Assembly: GCF_013303125.1 (NCBI RefSeq)
Contig: NZ_JABTTE010000021.1
Span: 1 to 64,000 of the forward strand
Direction: 5' to 3'
Length of the DNA stretch: 64,000 bases
Origin: Calidifontibacillus erzurumensis
GTDB lineage: Bacteria > Bacillota > Bacilli > Bacillales > Bacillaceae_J
Shown one piece after another: positions 8,340 to 17,975 of the stretch; the stretch's first letter is position 1; each line of letters begins with the position of its first letter. Position numbers and translations under genes: made by a program. Under the pieces are notes generated by a model that worked only from the letters and a program-made list of their open reading frames with translations, made no database searches and had not been told where the DNA came from.

Positions 8340-9881
8340 ATGGAAAAACTATTTGAAAGCATGTACCAATTAGTTGTTGAAACTTCTACAAAATTACCAA
8401 AAGATGCAAGACGTGCTATTTACCAAGCAAAATTGCGCGAAAACGCTGGCACTCGGGCAGCGATGTCATTGGATACAATTTCACAAAATATCATCATGGC
8501 GGAAGAAAATATTTCGCCAATTTGCCAAGACACAGGTTTGCCTACTTTTAAAATTAAAACACCTGTTGGCGTGAATCAATTAGAAATTAAAGAAGTGATC
8601 CGCAAAGCTGTAGCAGAAGCTACAAAAAATGGTAAACTTCGTCCGAACTCTGTTGATTCATTAACTGGTGCCAACAGCGGGGACAACCTTGGCGATGGTG
8701 TACCAGTTATTAAATTTGAACAATGGGATAAAGATTATATCGATGTTCGCCTTATTTTAAAAGGAGGCGGCTGTGAAAATAAAAATATTCAATATAGCTT
8801 GCCATGTGAATTGGAAGGCTTGGGACGTGCAGGCCGCGATTTAGACGGTATTCGCAAATGTATTTTGCACTCTGTCTATCAAGCACAAGGCCAAGGCTGT
8901 TCTGCAGGCTTTATCGGCGTTGGCATCGGCGGCGATCGCAGCTCCGGTTATGATCTTGCGAAAGAACAACTATTTAGAAATCTTGATGATGTAAATCCAA
9001 ATGAAGATTTGCGTAAATTAGAAGAATACATTATGGAAAATGCCAACAAACTTGGCATCGGTACAATGGGATTTGGCGGTGAGACTACGCTTTTAGGCTG
9101 TAAAATCGGTGTCATGCACCGCATTCCAGCTAGCTTCTATGTTTCTGTTGCCTATAACTGTTGGGCATTCCGCCGTCAAGGTGTGAAAATTGATCCAGCA
9201 ACTGGAGCAATTCTAGAATGGCATTATCAAGAGGGAGACGATGTTGATTTCAGCAAGAAAGTTGAACAAGCACCTGCAGCAGTTGAAGGTAATGACAGCC
9301 CTCGTGAAGTAGTTCTAGAAGCACCAATTACTGAAGAACAAATCCGTTCATTAAAAGTTGGTGACGTTGTAACAATCAACGGAAGAATGTATACAGGCCG
9401 TGACGCTATCCACCATTATTTAATGGAACATGACGCACCGGTTGATTTAAATGGTCAAATCATTTATCATTGCGGTCCGGTAATGTTGAAAGACGAAGAA
9501 GGAAAATGGCATGTAAAAGCGGCTGGTCCAACAACAAGTATCCGCGAGGAGCCTTACCAAGGCGATATTATGAAGAAATTTGGCATCCGTGCAGTCATCG
9601 GTAAAGGCGGCATGGGTCCAAAAACATTAAAAGCATTGCAAGAACATGGCGGCGTTTATTTGAATGCCATCGGTGGTGCAGCGCAATACTATGCTGACTG
9701 TATTGAAGCTGTTGACGGCGTTGACCTCATGCAATTCGGAATTCCAGAAGCAATGTGGCACTTGCGTGTCAAAGGCTTTAAAGCCGTTGTTACAATGGAT
9801 TCTCACGGCAACAGCTTGCACCAAGATGTTGAAAAATCATCCCTTGAAAAACTTGCTCAATTTAAAGAAAGAGTGTTTTAA
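8340..9881 (+). CDS. Class I fumarate hydratase (Fe-S)
   Basis: Cytoplasmic TCA-cycle enzyme of 513 aa that hydrates fumarate to L-malate using an oxygen-sensitive [4Fe-4S] cluster. It is a single chain with the alpha-like and beta-like parts fused, the usual length for FumA/FumB-type enzymes. Likely cluster ligands are Cys62 (ICQDTG), Cys187 (GQGCSAGF) and Cys274 (VAYNC), spaced much as in E. coli FumA. The C-terminal domain carries the GRMYTGRDAIHH and IGKGGMG motifs. GGGGACGGGG lies before the ATG. Monocistronic, with a terminator behind. A tartrate dehydratase activity cannot be excluded from sequence. Class II FumC is the common Bacillus enzyme, so this is either an addition or a replacement. 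Confidence 0.92.
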   Translation: MEKLFESMYQLVVETSTKLPKDARRAIYQAKLRENAGTRAAMSLDTISQNIIMAEENISPICQDTGLPTFKIKTPVGVNQLEIKEVIRKAVAEATKNGKLRPNSVDSLTGANSGDNLGDGVPVIKFEQWDKDYIDVRLILKGGGCENKNIQYSLPCELEGLGRAGRDLDGIRKCILHSVYQAQGQGCSAGFIGVGIGGDRSSGYDLAKEQLFRNLDDVNPNEDLRKLEEYIMENANKLGIGTMGFGGETTLLGCKIGVMHRIPASFYVSVAYNCWAFRRQGVKIDPATGAILEWHYQEGDDVDFSKKVEQAPAAVEGNDSPREVVLEAPITEEQIRSLKVGDVVTINGRMYTGRDAIHHYLMEHDAPVDLNGQIIYHCGPVMLKDEEGKWHVKAAGPTTSIREEPYQGDIMKKFGIRAVIGKGGMGPKTLKALQEHGGVYLNAIGGAAQYYADCIEAVDGVDLMQFGIPEAMWHLRVKGFKAVVTMDSHGNSLHQDVEKSSLEKLAQFKERVF

Positions 9882-9935
9882 TATTTGACGTACAATCTCA
9901 TTTAGTAAAGACGGCTGATCGGTCGTATTTTAAAA

Positions 9936-9976
9936 GGGGTCCTTCAAGTCGAATGTAGGCTTGAGGACGCCTTTTT
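9936..9976 (+). terminator. Terminator of the fumarase gene
   Basis: GGGGTCCTTCAAG (9936-9948) pairs with CTTGAGGACGCC (9960-9971), followed by five T. Confidence 0.85.
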
Positions 9977-10089
9977 ATTTTGATTTGTTCACACATTAAA
10001 GTACGGCTACATTGGAAAATCATGTTTCGTATGAAAGCAAGCACCTTTCAAAAACTATAAATAACAATTGGCAAAATAGGAGGATTCCA

Positions 10090-10944
10090 ATGATGAAAGG
10101 TGCTGTTAAAGTTTTTTTACAAATTACAACAGCGATTGTATTTCTATTAAGCTGTTCATTGCCTATAAAAGCTGATGAGTCTGTTTCGAACCATCCGCTA
10201 CACTGGGGGATGAAAAGAAGCCGCAATCACCAGCCTGCAGAAGCTGGGGAATTATTTGAAAAGACATTAGCGAAATACGGCTCATTTTATATTGGCGATA
10301 CTTCGAAAAAAGATATATATTTAACATTTGATAATGGTTATGAAAACGGCTATACTGCGGAAATATTGGATGTACTTAAAAAGAAAAAAGTGCCAGCCAC
10401 GTTTTTTGTAACTGGCCATTATATAAGCAAAAATGGAGATCTTATCAAAAGGATGGTTGATGAAGGGCATATTGTAGGTAACCATACATGGCACCATCCA
10501 GATTTAACCCAAGTGAGTGATATTCGTTTAAAAAAAGAACTTCAACTTGTTGAGGAAGAATACAAAAAGATTACTGGCAAAGATGATATGATGTACTTAA
10601 GACCGCCAAGAGGCATATTTAGTGAGAGAACATTAAAACTTTCAAGAGACCTTGGGTATGTCAATGTGTTCTGGTCGCTTGCTTTTGTCGACTGGTATGT
10701 CAATAACCAAAAAGGGTGGCGGTATGCTTATGATAATATTGTGGAACAAATTCATCCCGGTGCAGTAATTTTGTTACATACTGTATCGGAAGACAACGCT
10801 AAAGCTCTTGCAAAGGTTATTGATACACTTCGAGACCAAGGCTACACGTTTAAAAGCCTAGATGATTTAATGCTCGAGAAAACAATGCCGAAACCGCTTA
10901 TGTATGAGAAATATTTTTATCTGAAAAAAGACACCCAAGAGTGA
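10090..10944 (+). CDS. pdaA: Delta-lactam-biosynthetic de-N-acetylase
   Basis: Polysaccharide deacetylase of 284 aa. It removes the acetyl group from muramic acid so that muramic delta-lactam can form in spore cortex, the mark needed for cortex hydrolysis at germination. An N-terminal signal/anchor helix (FLQITTAIVFLLSCSLPI) sends it outside. NodB-domain motifs seen are TFDNGYENGYT (metal and catalytic Asp region), HTWHHPDL (metal His pair), RPPRG, and a late ILLHT motif. The FDNG form of motif 1 is typical of PdaA. The start is the ATG 6 bases after AGGAGG; a longer in-frame Met at 10012 has no such site. It implies a spore-forming host. Confidence 0.92.
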   Translation: MMKGAVKVFLQITTAIVFLLSCSLPIKADESVSNHPLHWGMKRSRNHQPAEAGELFEKTLAKYGSFYIGDTSKKDIYLTFDNGYENGYTAEILDVLKKKKVPATFFVTGHYISKNGDLIKRMVDEGHIVGNHTWHHPDLTQVSDIRLKKELQLVEEEYKKITGKDDMMYLRPPRGIFSERTLKLSRDLGYVNVFWSLAFVDWYVNNQKGWRYAYDNIVEQIHPGAVILLHTVSEDNAKALAKVIDTLRDQGYTFKSLDDLMLEKTMPKPLMYEKYFYLKKDTQE

Positions 10945-11072
10945 TAGCAAAGGATATTTCATTGGTAAGAGAAGGACGGTTAAGTGAAAAAACTTTGTCC
11001 AAGAATGTAAACAAAATGAAAAGAAAGGCATTATTCATCCGCAAACAATTTTCAAATGCAACTACAGAAGAT

Positions 11073-11120
11073 AAAGAGCGTTCAAAGTTGAAAATTCAGC
11101 TTTCTGAACTGCTCTTTTTT
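11073..11120 (+). terminator. Terminator of pdaA
   Basis: AAAGAGCGTTCA (11073-11084) pairs with TGAACTGCTCTTT (11105-11117) with one bulge, followed by a T-run. Confidence 0.7.
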
Positions 11121-11214
11121 CATGTAGTATTTGTTTTTGAGGAAACAACTAATTGCTTGTCTTTTGTGATAAAAACTATAATAAGAACAGAAAAAATGAA
11201 ATGGAGAAATACAT

Positions 11215-12630
11215 ATGTCAAAGCAAAAACAATTAAAAAAGAAACAAACGAATCTAACACAAAACGAAGGACCGTTGAAAGTCGGACAAGAATTTCCGCT
11301 TACGATAAAAAGAATTGGCATCAATGGAGAAGGGGTTGGCTTTTTTAAAAAACAAACGGTTTTTATACCTGGTGCTTTGCCTGGTGAAGTCGTTACCGCT
11401 GTTGCAACCAAAGTCCATCCCAATTACGCTGAGGCAAAAATCAAAAAGATCCGTAATCAATCACCGTATCGCGTTAAGCCGCTTTGCCCGGTTTACGAAG
11501 AATGCGGCGGCTGTCAACTGCAACATTTAGATTACAAAGAGCAGCTCAATGTAAAACGCGACATTGTCGTTCAAGCGTTAGAGCGGCATGCAACATTGAA
11601 TGTTGAAAAGCTCGATATTCGAAAAACGATCGGCATGGAAGATCCATGGCGCTATCGCAACAAAAGCCAGCTTCAAGTCGGACGAGATGGCAAAAAAGTG
11701 TTAGCGGGATTATATGGTATGAACTCACATGAGCTCGTTGACATTTCTGAATGTTTGATCCAGCATCCAAGCACAAACCGGGCAACACTAATCGTGAAAA
11801 GTATATTAGAGGATTTAAATATACCTATTTATAATGAGAGAAAGCGGGAAGGACTTATACGAACGATTGTTGTGAGGGTCGGTTTCCAAACTGGTGACAT
11901 TCAACTTGTTATTGTTACTTCGAAAAAAGAGTTTCCGAAGAAGGACCTTTTCGTTGCGGAGGTGAAAAAACGATTGCCTGAAGTGAAATCCATTTTGCAA
12001 AATATCAATGGTGCAAAAACATCGCTTATTTTTGGAGACGAAACGATTCATCTTGCTGGCAAGGAAACGATTCAAGAAACATTGGGCGATTTATCGTTTG
12101 AGCTGTCAGCGCGGGCATTTTTTCAGCTCAACCCTTTACAAACGGTGAAGCTCTATGATGAGGTGAAAAAAGCGGCACAATTAACTGGCAACGAAAAAGT
12201 AGTCGATGCTTATTGCGGCGTAGGAACGATTGGATTATGGCTGGCAAGGGATGCCGCTGAAATCCGGGGGATGGACACGATCCCTGAATCCATCGAAGAT
12301 GCAAAGAAAAATGCAGCGAAACACAATATTAATCATGCAACTTATGTTGTCGGAAAAGCAGAATATTGGCTGCCGAAATGGCAAAAGGAAGGTTGGCATC
12401 CAGACGTCATCATCGTTGACCCGCCACGAACCGGCTGTGATGAGCAATTTCTGAAAACCGTATTAAAAGTAAAACCGAAACGATTGATTTACGTTTCTTG
12501 CAATCCGTCTACATTAGCGAAAGACATTCAGTTTTTAAGCAAGGAATATGAAGTAAAATATATACAGCCTTTTGATATGTTTCCGCATACGAGCCACGTG
12601 GAGTGCGTTTCGCAGATAGTTTTAAAATAA
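11215..12630 (+). CDS. rlmD: 23S rRNA (uracil-5)-methyltransferase, RlmD/RlmCD type
   Basis: SAM-dependent enzyme of 471 aa that makes 5-methyluridine in 23S rRNA (position 1939, and in Gram-positive RlmCD also 747). An N-terminal TRAM domain (about 20-80) is followed by four cysteines for a [4Fe-4S] cluster at 91, 97, 100 and 180. The methylase domain carries [11 protein letters not shown] for SAM binding, DPPRTGCD, and the catalytic Cys429 in VSCNPST. The ATG lies just after GAAATACAT with only a moderate ribosome site. It is the last gene of the ordinary chromosome here: its 3' end abuts a serine recombinase, and this gene (also called rumA) is a known insertion site for integrative elements. 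It appears intact. Confidence 0.93.
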   Translation: MSKQKQLKKKQTNLTQNEGPLKVGQEFPLTIKRIGINGEGVGFFKKQTVFIPGALPGEVVTAVATKVHPNYAEAKIKKIRNQSPYRVKPLCPVYEECGGCQLQHLDYKEQLNVKRDIVVQALERHATLNVEKLDIRKTIGMEDPWRYRNKSQLQVGRDGKKVLAGLYGMNSHELVDISECLIQHPSTNRATLIVKSILEDLNIPIYNERKREGLIRTIVVRVGFQTGDIQLVIVTSKKEFPKKDLFVAEVKKRLPEVKSILQNINGAKTSLIFGDETIHLAGKETIQETLGDLSFELSARAFFQLNPLQTVKLYDEVKKAAQLTGNEKVVDAYCGVGTIGLWLARDAAEIRGMDTIPESIEDAKKNAAKHNINHATYVVGKAEYWLPKWQKEGWHPDVIIVDPPRTGCDEQFLKTVLKVKPKRLIYVSCNPSTLAKDIQFLSKEYEVKYIQPFDMFPHTSHVECVSQIVLK

Positions 12631-12636
12631 AAAAAT

Positions 12637-12665
12637 GAGGCAAGATAAGGTTTTTCTCTTGCCTC
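12637..12665 (-). terminator. Hairpin between rlmD and the recombinase
   Basis: GAGGCAAGA (12637-12645) and TCTTGCCTC (12657-12665) form a perfect 9-bp stem. Read on the minus strand it is followed by seven T, so it ends the recombinase transcript, whose stop codon overlaps the stem. It may also serve rlmD. Confidence 0.75.
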
Positions 12666-14143
12666 TATGCAATTTTTGGTGTAGCAAACCGGTAATGAAT
12701 AATCGGTGTACCGTCTTTTTTTACCTCAATTCGATTAATTAGTCGGTGAAGAATATCCTTCGTTAATTCATCGAAATTTAGGAATTGAAGTAATTCCTTT
12801 TTGAGTTTTTCAATCGTTTCGATTACATCATCGTTTTCCATCAATGTAAGAAGTTTATTTTTTTGTTCCATTAATTCAGTTAATTCCTTGTTCGTTGCTT
12901 CAATACTCTCCTGATATTCTTCATGGGTAATGATTCCGTCAGCTAACAGGTTGATGAATTTTCTTTTTCGATTTTTTAAAACATCCATCTGTTTGTTAAT
13001 CTTATTGATTTTCTTTTGAGAATCCGATTTTGTACTTCTCGATTTTCTCTCCATCTTCTTTATATATTTCTCTTTATCAACTTGTTGAATTAAGGTTTGG
13101 ATGTCTTCTAGGATCGTTTCTTTTAGAAAATCCTCTTTTATCGTGTGGGCGGTACAAGCCTTTTTGCCATGACGGGCATAACTTCCACAAATGTAGCCCC
13201 GACGATTACTTCTATACCACATTCCCGTACCACAGTCAGCACAATAGAGAATGTTGGTAAAAAGATGTAATTTGGGTGCTGTAATATATTTTCTTCTCTG
13301 CTCTAATTGATTTTGGACAGCATCAAACGTTTCCCTAGATATAATTGGCTCATGTGCATTTTTGATAATAAACTGTTTTTCTTTAGGAACGTTTTTTCTT
13401 CTTTTACTTGTTACACTTACTGTCGTTGTTCTTCCTTGAACAAGATCCCCAACGTAATGGGGATTTGTCAAGATGCATCTAATGGTAGAATCATGCCACT
13501 TATCTCCTGCGTTTGCTTTTCCAGCTATTTGAGCAGGAGTAGGAATTCCCTCGTTATATAGCCGTCTTGCAATACTTTGTCGTCCGTTTCCTTCCAAATA
13601 TTCTTTGAAAATTCGTCTAACAATATTTGGTGTTTCATCATTTCGGATATACAATTTTCCATCTCTTACTTCATACCCATATGGAGGGTTTGATCCTTTA
13701 AAAAGTCCATTTTTTGCTCGAGTTTTTAATGTCTCTTTCACACGATTACTCGTGTTTTGAGATTCTTGTTCGTACATCCATGCATAAAGGCCAAACATAT
13801 GAGTGTTCCCTGTTAATGTATTGATCGCATTATCTAAAGTAATGATGTGAATCCCTTGGTTTTCACATAAGTTTTTGATTTTATAGGATAATTCTCCATT
13901 TCGGGCAAGGCGTGATAACTCTTTGGCAAGAATGATATCGAACTTCTTATCCTGAGCATCTTCAATAAGTTTTTGAAGTTCTTCTCTTTTTGCCGTCGTC
14001 CCGCTCTCAACGTCAATATAAAATTTGTAAATATCCCAACCTTTTTCCGCTATATAATTATAAAACAGTTCTTGCTGATATTTTAAGGAATCTTTTTGTT
14101 CTTCTTTATCGGTAGAAACACGAACATATACTGCACATCTCAT
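12665..14143 (-). CDS. Large serine recombinase (integrase)
   Basis: Site-specific recombinase of 492 aa that would integrate and excise a mobile element through a 5'-phosphoserine link. The catalytic domain (about 1-150) has YVRVST with Ser10 as nucleophile and the RLAR motif. A recombinase domain (about 160-270) follows. A zinc ribbon with CADC and a CGSYARHGKKAC pair comes next, then a C-terminal coiled coil (about 370-450). It is full length and intact. It starts at ATG inside the stop of a 56-aa gene (overlap ATGA), so the two are translationally coupled. It faces the 3' end of rlmD and is the best candidate for the enzyme that placed the island there. Confidence 0.92.
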   Translation of the reverse strand: MRCAVYVRVSTDKEEQKDSLKYQQELFYNYIAEKGWDIYKFYIDVESGTTAKREELQKLIEDAQDKKFDIILAKELSRLARNGELSYKIKNLCENQGIHIITLDNAINTLTGNTHMFGLYAWMYEQESQNTSNRVKETLKTRAKNGLFKGSNPPYGYEVRDGKLYIRNDETPNIVRRIFKEYLEGNGRQSIARRLYNEGIPTPAQIAGKANAGDKWHDSTIRCILTNPHYVGDLVQGRTTTVSVTSKRRKNVPKEKQFIIKNAHEPIISRETFDAVQNQLEQRRKYITAPKLHLFTNILYCADCGTGMWYRSNRRGYICGSYARHGKKACTAHTIKEDFLKETILEDIQTLIQQVDKEKYIKKMERKSRSTKSDSQKKINKINKQMDVLKNRKRKFINLLADGIITHEEYQESIEATNKELTELMEQKNKLLTLMENDDVIETIEKLKKELLQFLNFDELTKDILHRLINRIEVKKDGTPIIHYRFATPKIA

Positions 14144-14310
14144 TTTGAATCATACTCCTTCTCGTCTTTTTGAGATGTAGCAGTGTTTACCTTACTAGCA
14201 TTATTGACGAGTTCTTCAATTTTATGATCAATAATTGAATTTATAACATCCATGAAGGTGAGCGAAGTATCTGCAAAAATTCGCTCAACGGTGTTTTCTG
14301 ATCTATTCAT
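14140..14310 (-). CDS. Small protein coupled to the recombinase, 56 aa
   Basis: The reading frame runs from MNRSENTVERIF to KEYDSK, with AAAAGGGAGAG before the ATG. Its stop overlaps the start of the recombinase by four bases. It is acidic and probably helical, with no recognised domain. A protein of identical length stands before the recombinase at 27441-28865, although sequence likeness between the two is slight. By position it could be a recombination directionality factor or another accessory protein; that is inference from context only. Confidence 0.6.
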   Translation of the reverse strand: MNRSENTVERIFADTSLTFMDVINSIIDHKIEELVNNASKVNTATSQKDEKEYDSK

Positions 14311-14344
14311 GATTTATCGCTCTCCCTTTTATAATTTTTCAATA

Positions 14345-14404
14345 TAAAAAAATCCGCAGAATTACATAACCAACAATTTGAATGGTTACGTAACCTCTGC
14401 GGAT
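14345..14404 (-). terminator. Long hairpin terminator
   Basis: ATCCGCAGA (14352-14360) pairs with TCTGCGGAT (14396-14404), continuing inward with GTTACGTAAC against a similar arm. On the minus strand it is followed by seven T. It closes the broken recombinase gene at 14430-14983. Confidence 0.75.
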
Positions 14405-14429
14405 CTCGCTTTTTATTGGGTTACACTAT

Positions 14430-14983
14430 TTATTTGACTTTGTATAAATATTCTTCAATACGACGTTTAGATGAATGTAGTTTTTCAATGAATCGACAAT
14501 TTTTTTTATATTCCATTAAGGATATCAAATACTGTAAATATCTATTTTCTTTTACTGGTTTATTCGTTCTAATATAGACTGCAGGGAATCGGATGTTTTT
14601 TTGTTGTAAAACATTATTAAATGAACTGAAATTTCTTAGTAATTTATCATCGTCACTATGGATAGTATTTATTTGATTATCCACTGTTACGATATGGATT
14701 TTGTTTTGGTTATAAAGATTTTCTAATTCCATCAATAGTTCAGTATTTCTATAAAGTCTTGATGGGTCTGTAGCAACGATAATATCAAATTTCCGTGACG
14801 AACATCTTCAATCATTAATTTCAAATTTTTATTTTTATCAATTCCAGAACTGATATCAGAATAGACGCATGTGAGTTCCCACCTTTTTTTCAAGACGAAA
14901 TCTTTAATCATCTCTCTTTGAATTCTTAAATTTTCATCTGCAAGATTTTTGTTTGTAGTTCGAATATAAGCTACACATTGCAT
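14430..14983 (-). pseudogene. Serine-recombinase catalytic-domain gene, frameshifted, catalytic Ser replaced
   Basis: Two overlapping frames together encode a resolvase-like catalytic domain of about 180 aa. The first begins MQCVAYIRTTNKN and the second continues LLMELENLYNQNKIHIVTVD. They join if one T is restored near 14794, giving FDIIVATDPSRLYRNTE in frame. The usual nucleophile position (YVRVS) reads YIRTT, so the serine is missing as well. No recombinase, zinc-ribbon or coiled-coil domain follows. A terminator lies just downstream. It is therefore a dead relic, or at most a DNA-binding remnant. Its DNA is AT-rich like the neighbouring recombinase genes. Confidence 0.8.
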
Positions 14984-15291
14984 AACAAATTCATCTCCTT
15001 AGTTATTTGTATTTTTCGTTTTGCATAAAGCATTGTATCTTTGATTTTTCATATTTGAAGAGAAATAAGGAATTTTTTAAAAAAATTTTAAGTTGATTTT
15101 TTGATTAACCGATTTGTTCTGAAACATTATACTTATCGATTCAATGTATTTTAATAGGATTTTAAAATTTTTTAAGATATTTTGGATTAATCAATTGGGT
15201 AAATAGTTATAGGTCTCCAAGATTATCCTTTTAATAAAATGAGATAAATAGGTATAATGAAGATATATAAGATGCAGCAGGAGGAAGTTAT
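14984..15291. other. Intergenic region before hsdM
   Basis: About 308 AT-rich bases separate the divergent recombinase relic and the type I restriction operon. They must hold promoters for both directions. I see no clear operator, hairpin or small gene. Confidence 0.5.
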
Positions 15292-16761
15292 ATGATTACA
15301 GGAGAAATAAAAAATAAAGTTGATAAAATATGGGAAACGTTTTGGACAGGTGGGATTACAAATCCATTAACGGTTATTGAACAATTTACTTATCTTTTAT
15401 TTATAAAAAGTTTGGATGAAGCGGAAACGATTAAAGAGAAGGAAGCGGAAATTTTAGGGATTCCTTTTGAAGGAATCTTCCCAGAAGATAAACAACACTT
15501 GCGCTGGCACCGTTTTAAACAGCTCGGATCCCCAGAAGAAATGTATCGTGTTGTTTCCGATGAAGTTTTTCCTTTCATTAAAAATTTACATGGTAAAGAT
15601 AATTCAGCATACTCCAAGTACATGGGCGATGCGATGTTTTTAATCCCAACAGCGAATATGTTGGCAAAAATTGTCGAAGGAATTGACAATCTTCCTTTAG
15701 ATGATCGGGATGTACAAGGGGATTTATATGAGTATCTACTTTCCAAATTATCAACGTCTGGTACAAACGGGCAATTCCGCACACCAAGACACATTATTCA
15801 AATGATGGTTGAACTTATGAAACCAACGCCAGAGGATATTATTATTGACCCTGCTATGGGGACGGCTGGATTTTTAGTTGCAGCAAGCGAATACTTACGT
15901 AAACATCATAATGATATGTTCCTTGTTCAAGGCTTAAAAGAACATTACCATAACACCATGTTCTACGGTAATGATATGGACCGGACAATGCTTCGGATTG
16001 GTGCCATGAACATGATGCTGCATGGTGTGGACAATCCAAATATTGACTATCGAGATTCTCTTTCTGAAATTAATAAAGATAAAGAAAAATATACGTTAGT
16101 GCTGGCAAATCCTCCATTCAAAGGATCATTGGATTATGAAGCGGTTTCAAATGATTTATTAAAAATAGCCAAAACAAAGAAAACAGAATTATTATTCTTA
16201 TCCTTATTTATTCGTATTTTGAAACCGGGTGGACGAGCTGCGGTCATTGTTCCAGACGGTGTGTTATTTGGAAGTTCAAAAGCACACAAAACGATACGAA
16301 AGGAAATCATTGATAACCATAAATTGGAAGCCATTATTTCCATGCCAAGTGGGGTCTTCAAACCATATGCAGGAGTTTCAACGGCAATCATGATTTTCAC
16401 AAAAACAGGTGCAGGTGGTACAGACAACGTTTGGTTCTATGATATGAAAGCAGACGGTTTTTCTCTAGACGACAAACGCAGTCCAATTGAAGAAAATGAT
16501 ATACCGGATATTATTGCAAGATTTAATAATTTAGAGGAAGAAAAAGAACGGAAACGGACAGAACAATCATTCTTTGTTCCGGTTGAAGAAATACGGGAAA
16601 ACGAATATGATTTGTCGATAAATAAATATAAAGAGATTGAATATGAAGAAGTGGAGTATGAAGCACCTAGTGTCATAATTGAAAAGATTATTAAACTTGA
16701 ATCTGAAATACAAGAAGAATTGAAAGAGTTAAAAGAAATAATAAATGAGGTAGTAAAATGA
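15292..16761 (+). CDS. hsdM: Type I restriction-modification DNA methyltransferase subunit
   Basis: N6-adenine methylase of 489 aa, the modification subunit of a type I system; two copies act with one HsdS. The helical N-terminal domain begins at about residue 5. The SAM-binding motif is DPAMGTAGF (186-194) and the catalytic motif is NPPF (273-276). The C-terminal coiled segment would pack against HsdS. The start ATG follows GCAGGAGGAAG. Its stop overlaps the hsdS start (ATGA), giving coupled translation. It is intact and full length. Confidence 0.95.
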   Translation: MITGEIKNKVDKIWETFWTGGITNPLTVIEQFTYLLFIKSLDEAETIKEKEAEILGIPFEGIFPEDKQHLRWHRFKQLGSPEEMYRVVSDEVFPFIKNLHGKDNSAYSKYMGDAMFLIPTANMLAKIVEGIDNLPLDDRDVQGDLYEYLLSKLSTSGTNGQFRTPRHIIQMMVELMKPTPEDIIIDPAMGTAGFLVAASEYLRKHHNDMFLVQGLKEHYHNTMFYGNDMDRTMLRIGAMNMMLHGVDNPNIDYRDSLSEINKDKEKYTLVLANPPFKGSLDYEAVSNDLLKIAKTKKTELLFLSLFIRILKPGGRAAVIVPDGVLFGSSKAHKTIRKEIIDNHKLEAIISMPSGVFKPYAGVSTAIMIFTKTGAGGTDNVWFYDMKADGFSLDDKRSPIEENDIPDIIARFNNLEEEKERKRTEQSFFVPVEEIRENEYDLSINKYKEIEYEEVEYEAPSVIIEKIIKLESEIQEELKELKEIINEVVK

Positions 16762-17948
16762 AATATAAACTACACGAAGTGTTCGAATTTATTAGAAATG
16801 GAGCCAATATTAAACAGGGAATTGAGGGCGGTTACCCGATTACAAGAATAGAAACTATATCAGATAGATACATAAATAGGAATAAAATGGGGTATGCGGG
16901 GATATATGATCTATCGAAATATGAAGATTATCTTTTAAAAGATGGGGATATATTAATGTCTCATATCAATAGTGAAATTCACTTGGGGAAGTCTGCAATC
17001 TATCAAAAGAAAGATCCTGAAGAAAAGATAATTCATGGAATGAATCTTTTATGTTTGAGACCTAATCCCAAAATTATATTTCCAAAATACGTTTTCTACT
17101 ATTTCAACACACATTTTTTTAAAATGAAACTAAACAAGATTATAAAAAAATCTGTAAATCAAGCAAGTTTTTCAGTAACAGATTTAAAAAAGATAGAAAT
17201 TGATATACCTAATATAGATATACAAATTAAAATCGCAAATACCTTAGATAAAGCTCAAGAATTAATTGATAAACGGAATGCCCAAATCGAAGCATTAGAC
17301 CAATTAACGCAAAGTGTGTTTTTGGAGATGTTTGGTTCAATTCGAGGAGAAAAGTTACCTTTAAGTGAGTTATGTGAAATAAATCCTCCGAAAAGAGAGG
17401 TAGCTGACTTAAAAGAGGATACGATTGTTTCTTTTATTCCCATGGCAAATGTTTCAGAAACCGGAGAAATTGATTTGTCTGAAACCCGTAATCTTGGTGA
17501 AGTGTATAAAGGATTTACTTATTTTAAGGAAAACGATGTTCTTTTTGCAAAAATTACACCTTGCATGGAAAACGGAAAAGGTGCTATTGCGAAAAATTTA
17601 ACCAATGAAGTCGGGTTCGGTTCAACTGAATTCCATGTTTTAAGACCAAAAGAAGGAATTACAAGTGAATGGCTATATTATTTAACAACATTACCCAATT
17701 TTCGTCAGCAAGCTGAGAAAAACATGACCGGAAGTGCTGGTCAAAAACGTGTACCTAAACAGTTTTTTGACAAATATAAAGTTAACAAACCTACGATAGA
17801 ATCACAGGAAGAATTCAAAAAAATTATTTTGAAAATCAATAGTCAAAAAGAAATGTTAAAAAAGAGTCTAGCGATTTTAGATACAAATTTCCAATCACTT
17901 ATGCAACTTTCCTTCAAAGGTGAATTATTTACCGAAGAAAAAGTTTGA
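16758..17948 (+). CDS. hsdS: Type I restriction specificity subunit
   Basis: Protein of 396 aa that chooses the split DNA recognition site. It has the expected two halves: a first target-recognition domain (about 1-165) and conserved helix (about 165-190), then a second recognition domain (about 195-365) and final helix. The two helices are similar (KIANTLDKAQELIDKRNAQI versus the C-terminal KINSQKEMLKKSL). Half 1 is more AT-rich than half 2, which fits the usual domain swapping between systems. It lies between hsdM (4-base overlap) and hsdR (27-base gap). Confidence 0.92.
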   Translation: MKYKLHEVFEFIRNGANIKQGIEGGYPITRIETISDRYINRNKMGYAGIYDLSKYEDYLLKDGDILMSHINSEIHLGKSAIYQKKDPEEKIIHGMNLLCLRPNPKIIFPKYVFYYFNTHFFKMKLNKIIKKSVNQASFSVTDLKKIEIDIPNIDIQIKIANTLDKAQELIDKRNAQIEALDQLTQSVFLEMFGSIRGEKLPLSELCEINPPKREVADLKEDTIVSFIPMANVSETGEIDLSETRNLGEVYKGFTYFKENDVLFAKITPCMENGKGAIAKNLTNEVGFGSTEFHVLRPKEGITSEWLYYLTTLPNFRQQAEKNMTGSAGQKRVPKQFFDKYKVNKPTIESQEEFKKIILKINSQKEMLKKSLAILDTNFQSLMQLSFKGELFTEEKV

Positions 17949-17975
17949 AAGCCTTAATCAAAGGGAGGTGTCTAC

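Noticed and set aside
10941-11348. Plus-strand frame overlapping the start of rlmD
   Set aside because: It runs through the pdaA terminator and into rlmD in another frame, with no ribosome site.
12637-12665. Attachment-site core of the island
   Set aside because: The inverted repeat is explained as a terminator; without an empty site for comparison no core can be defined.
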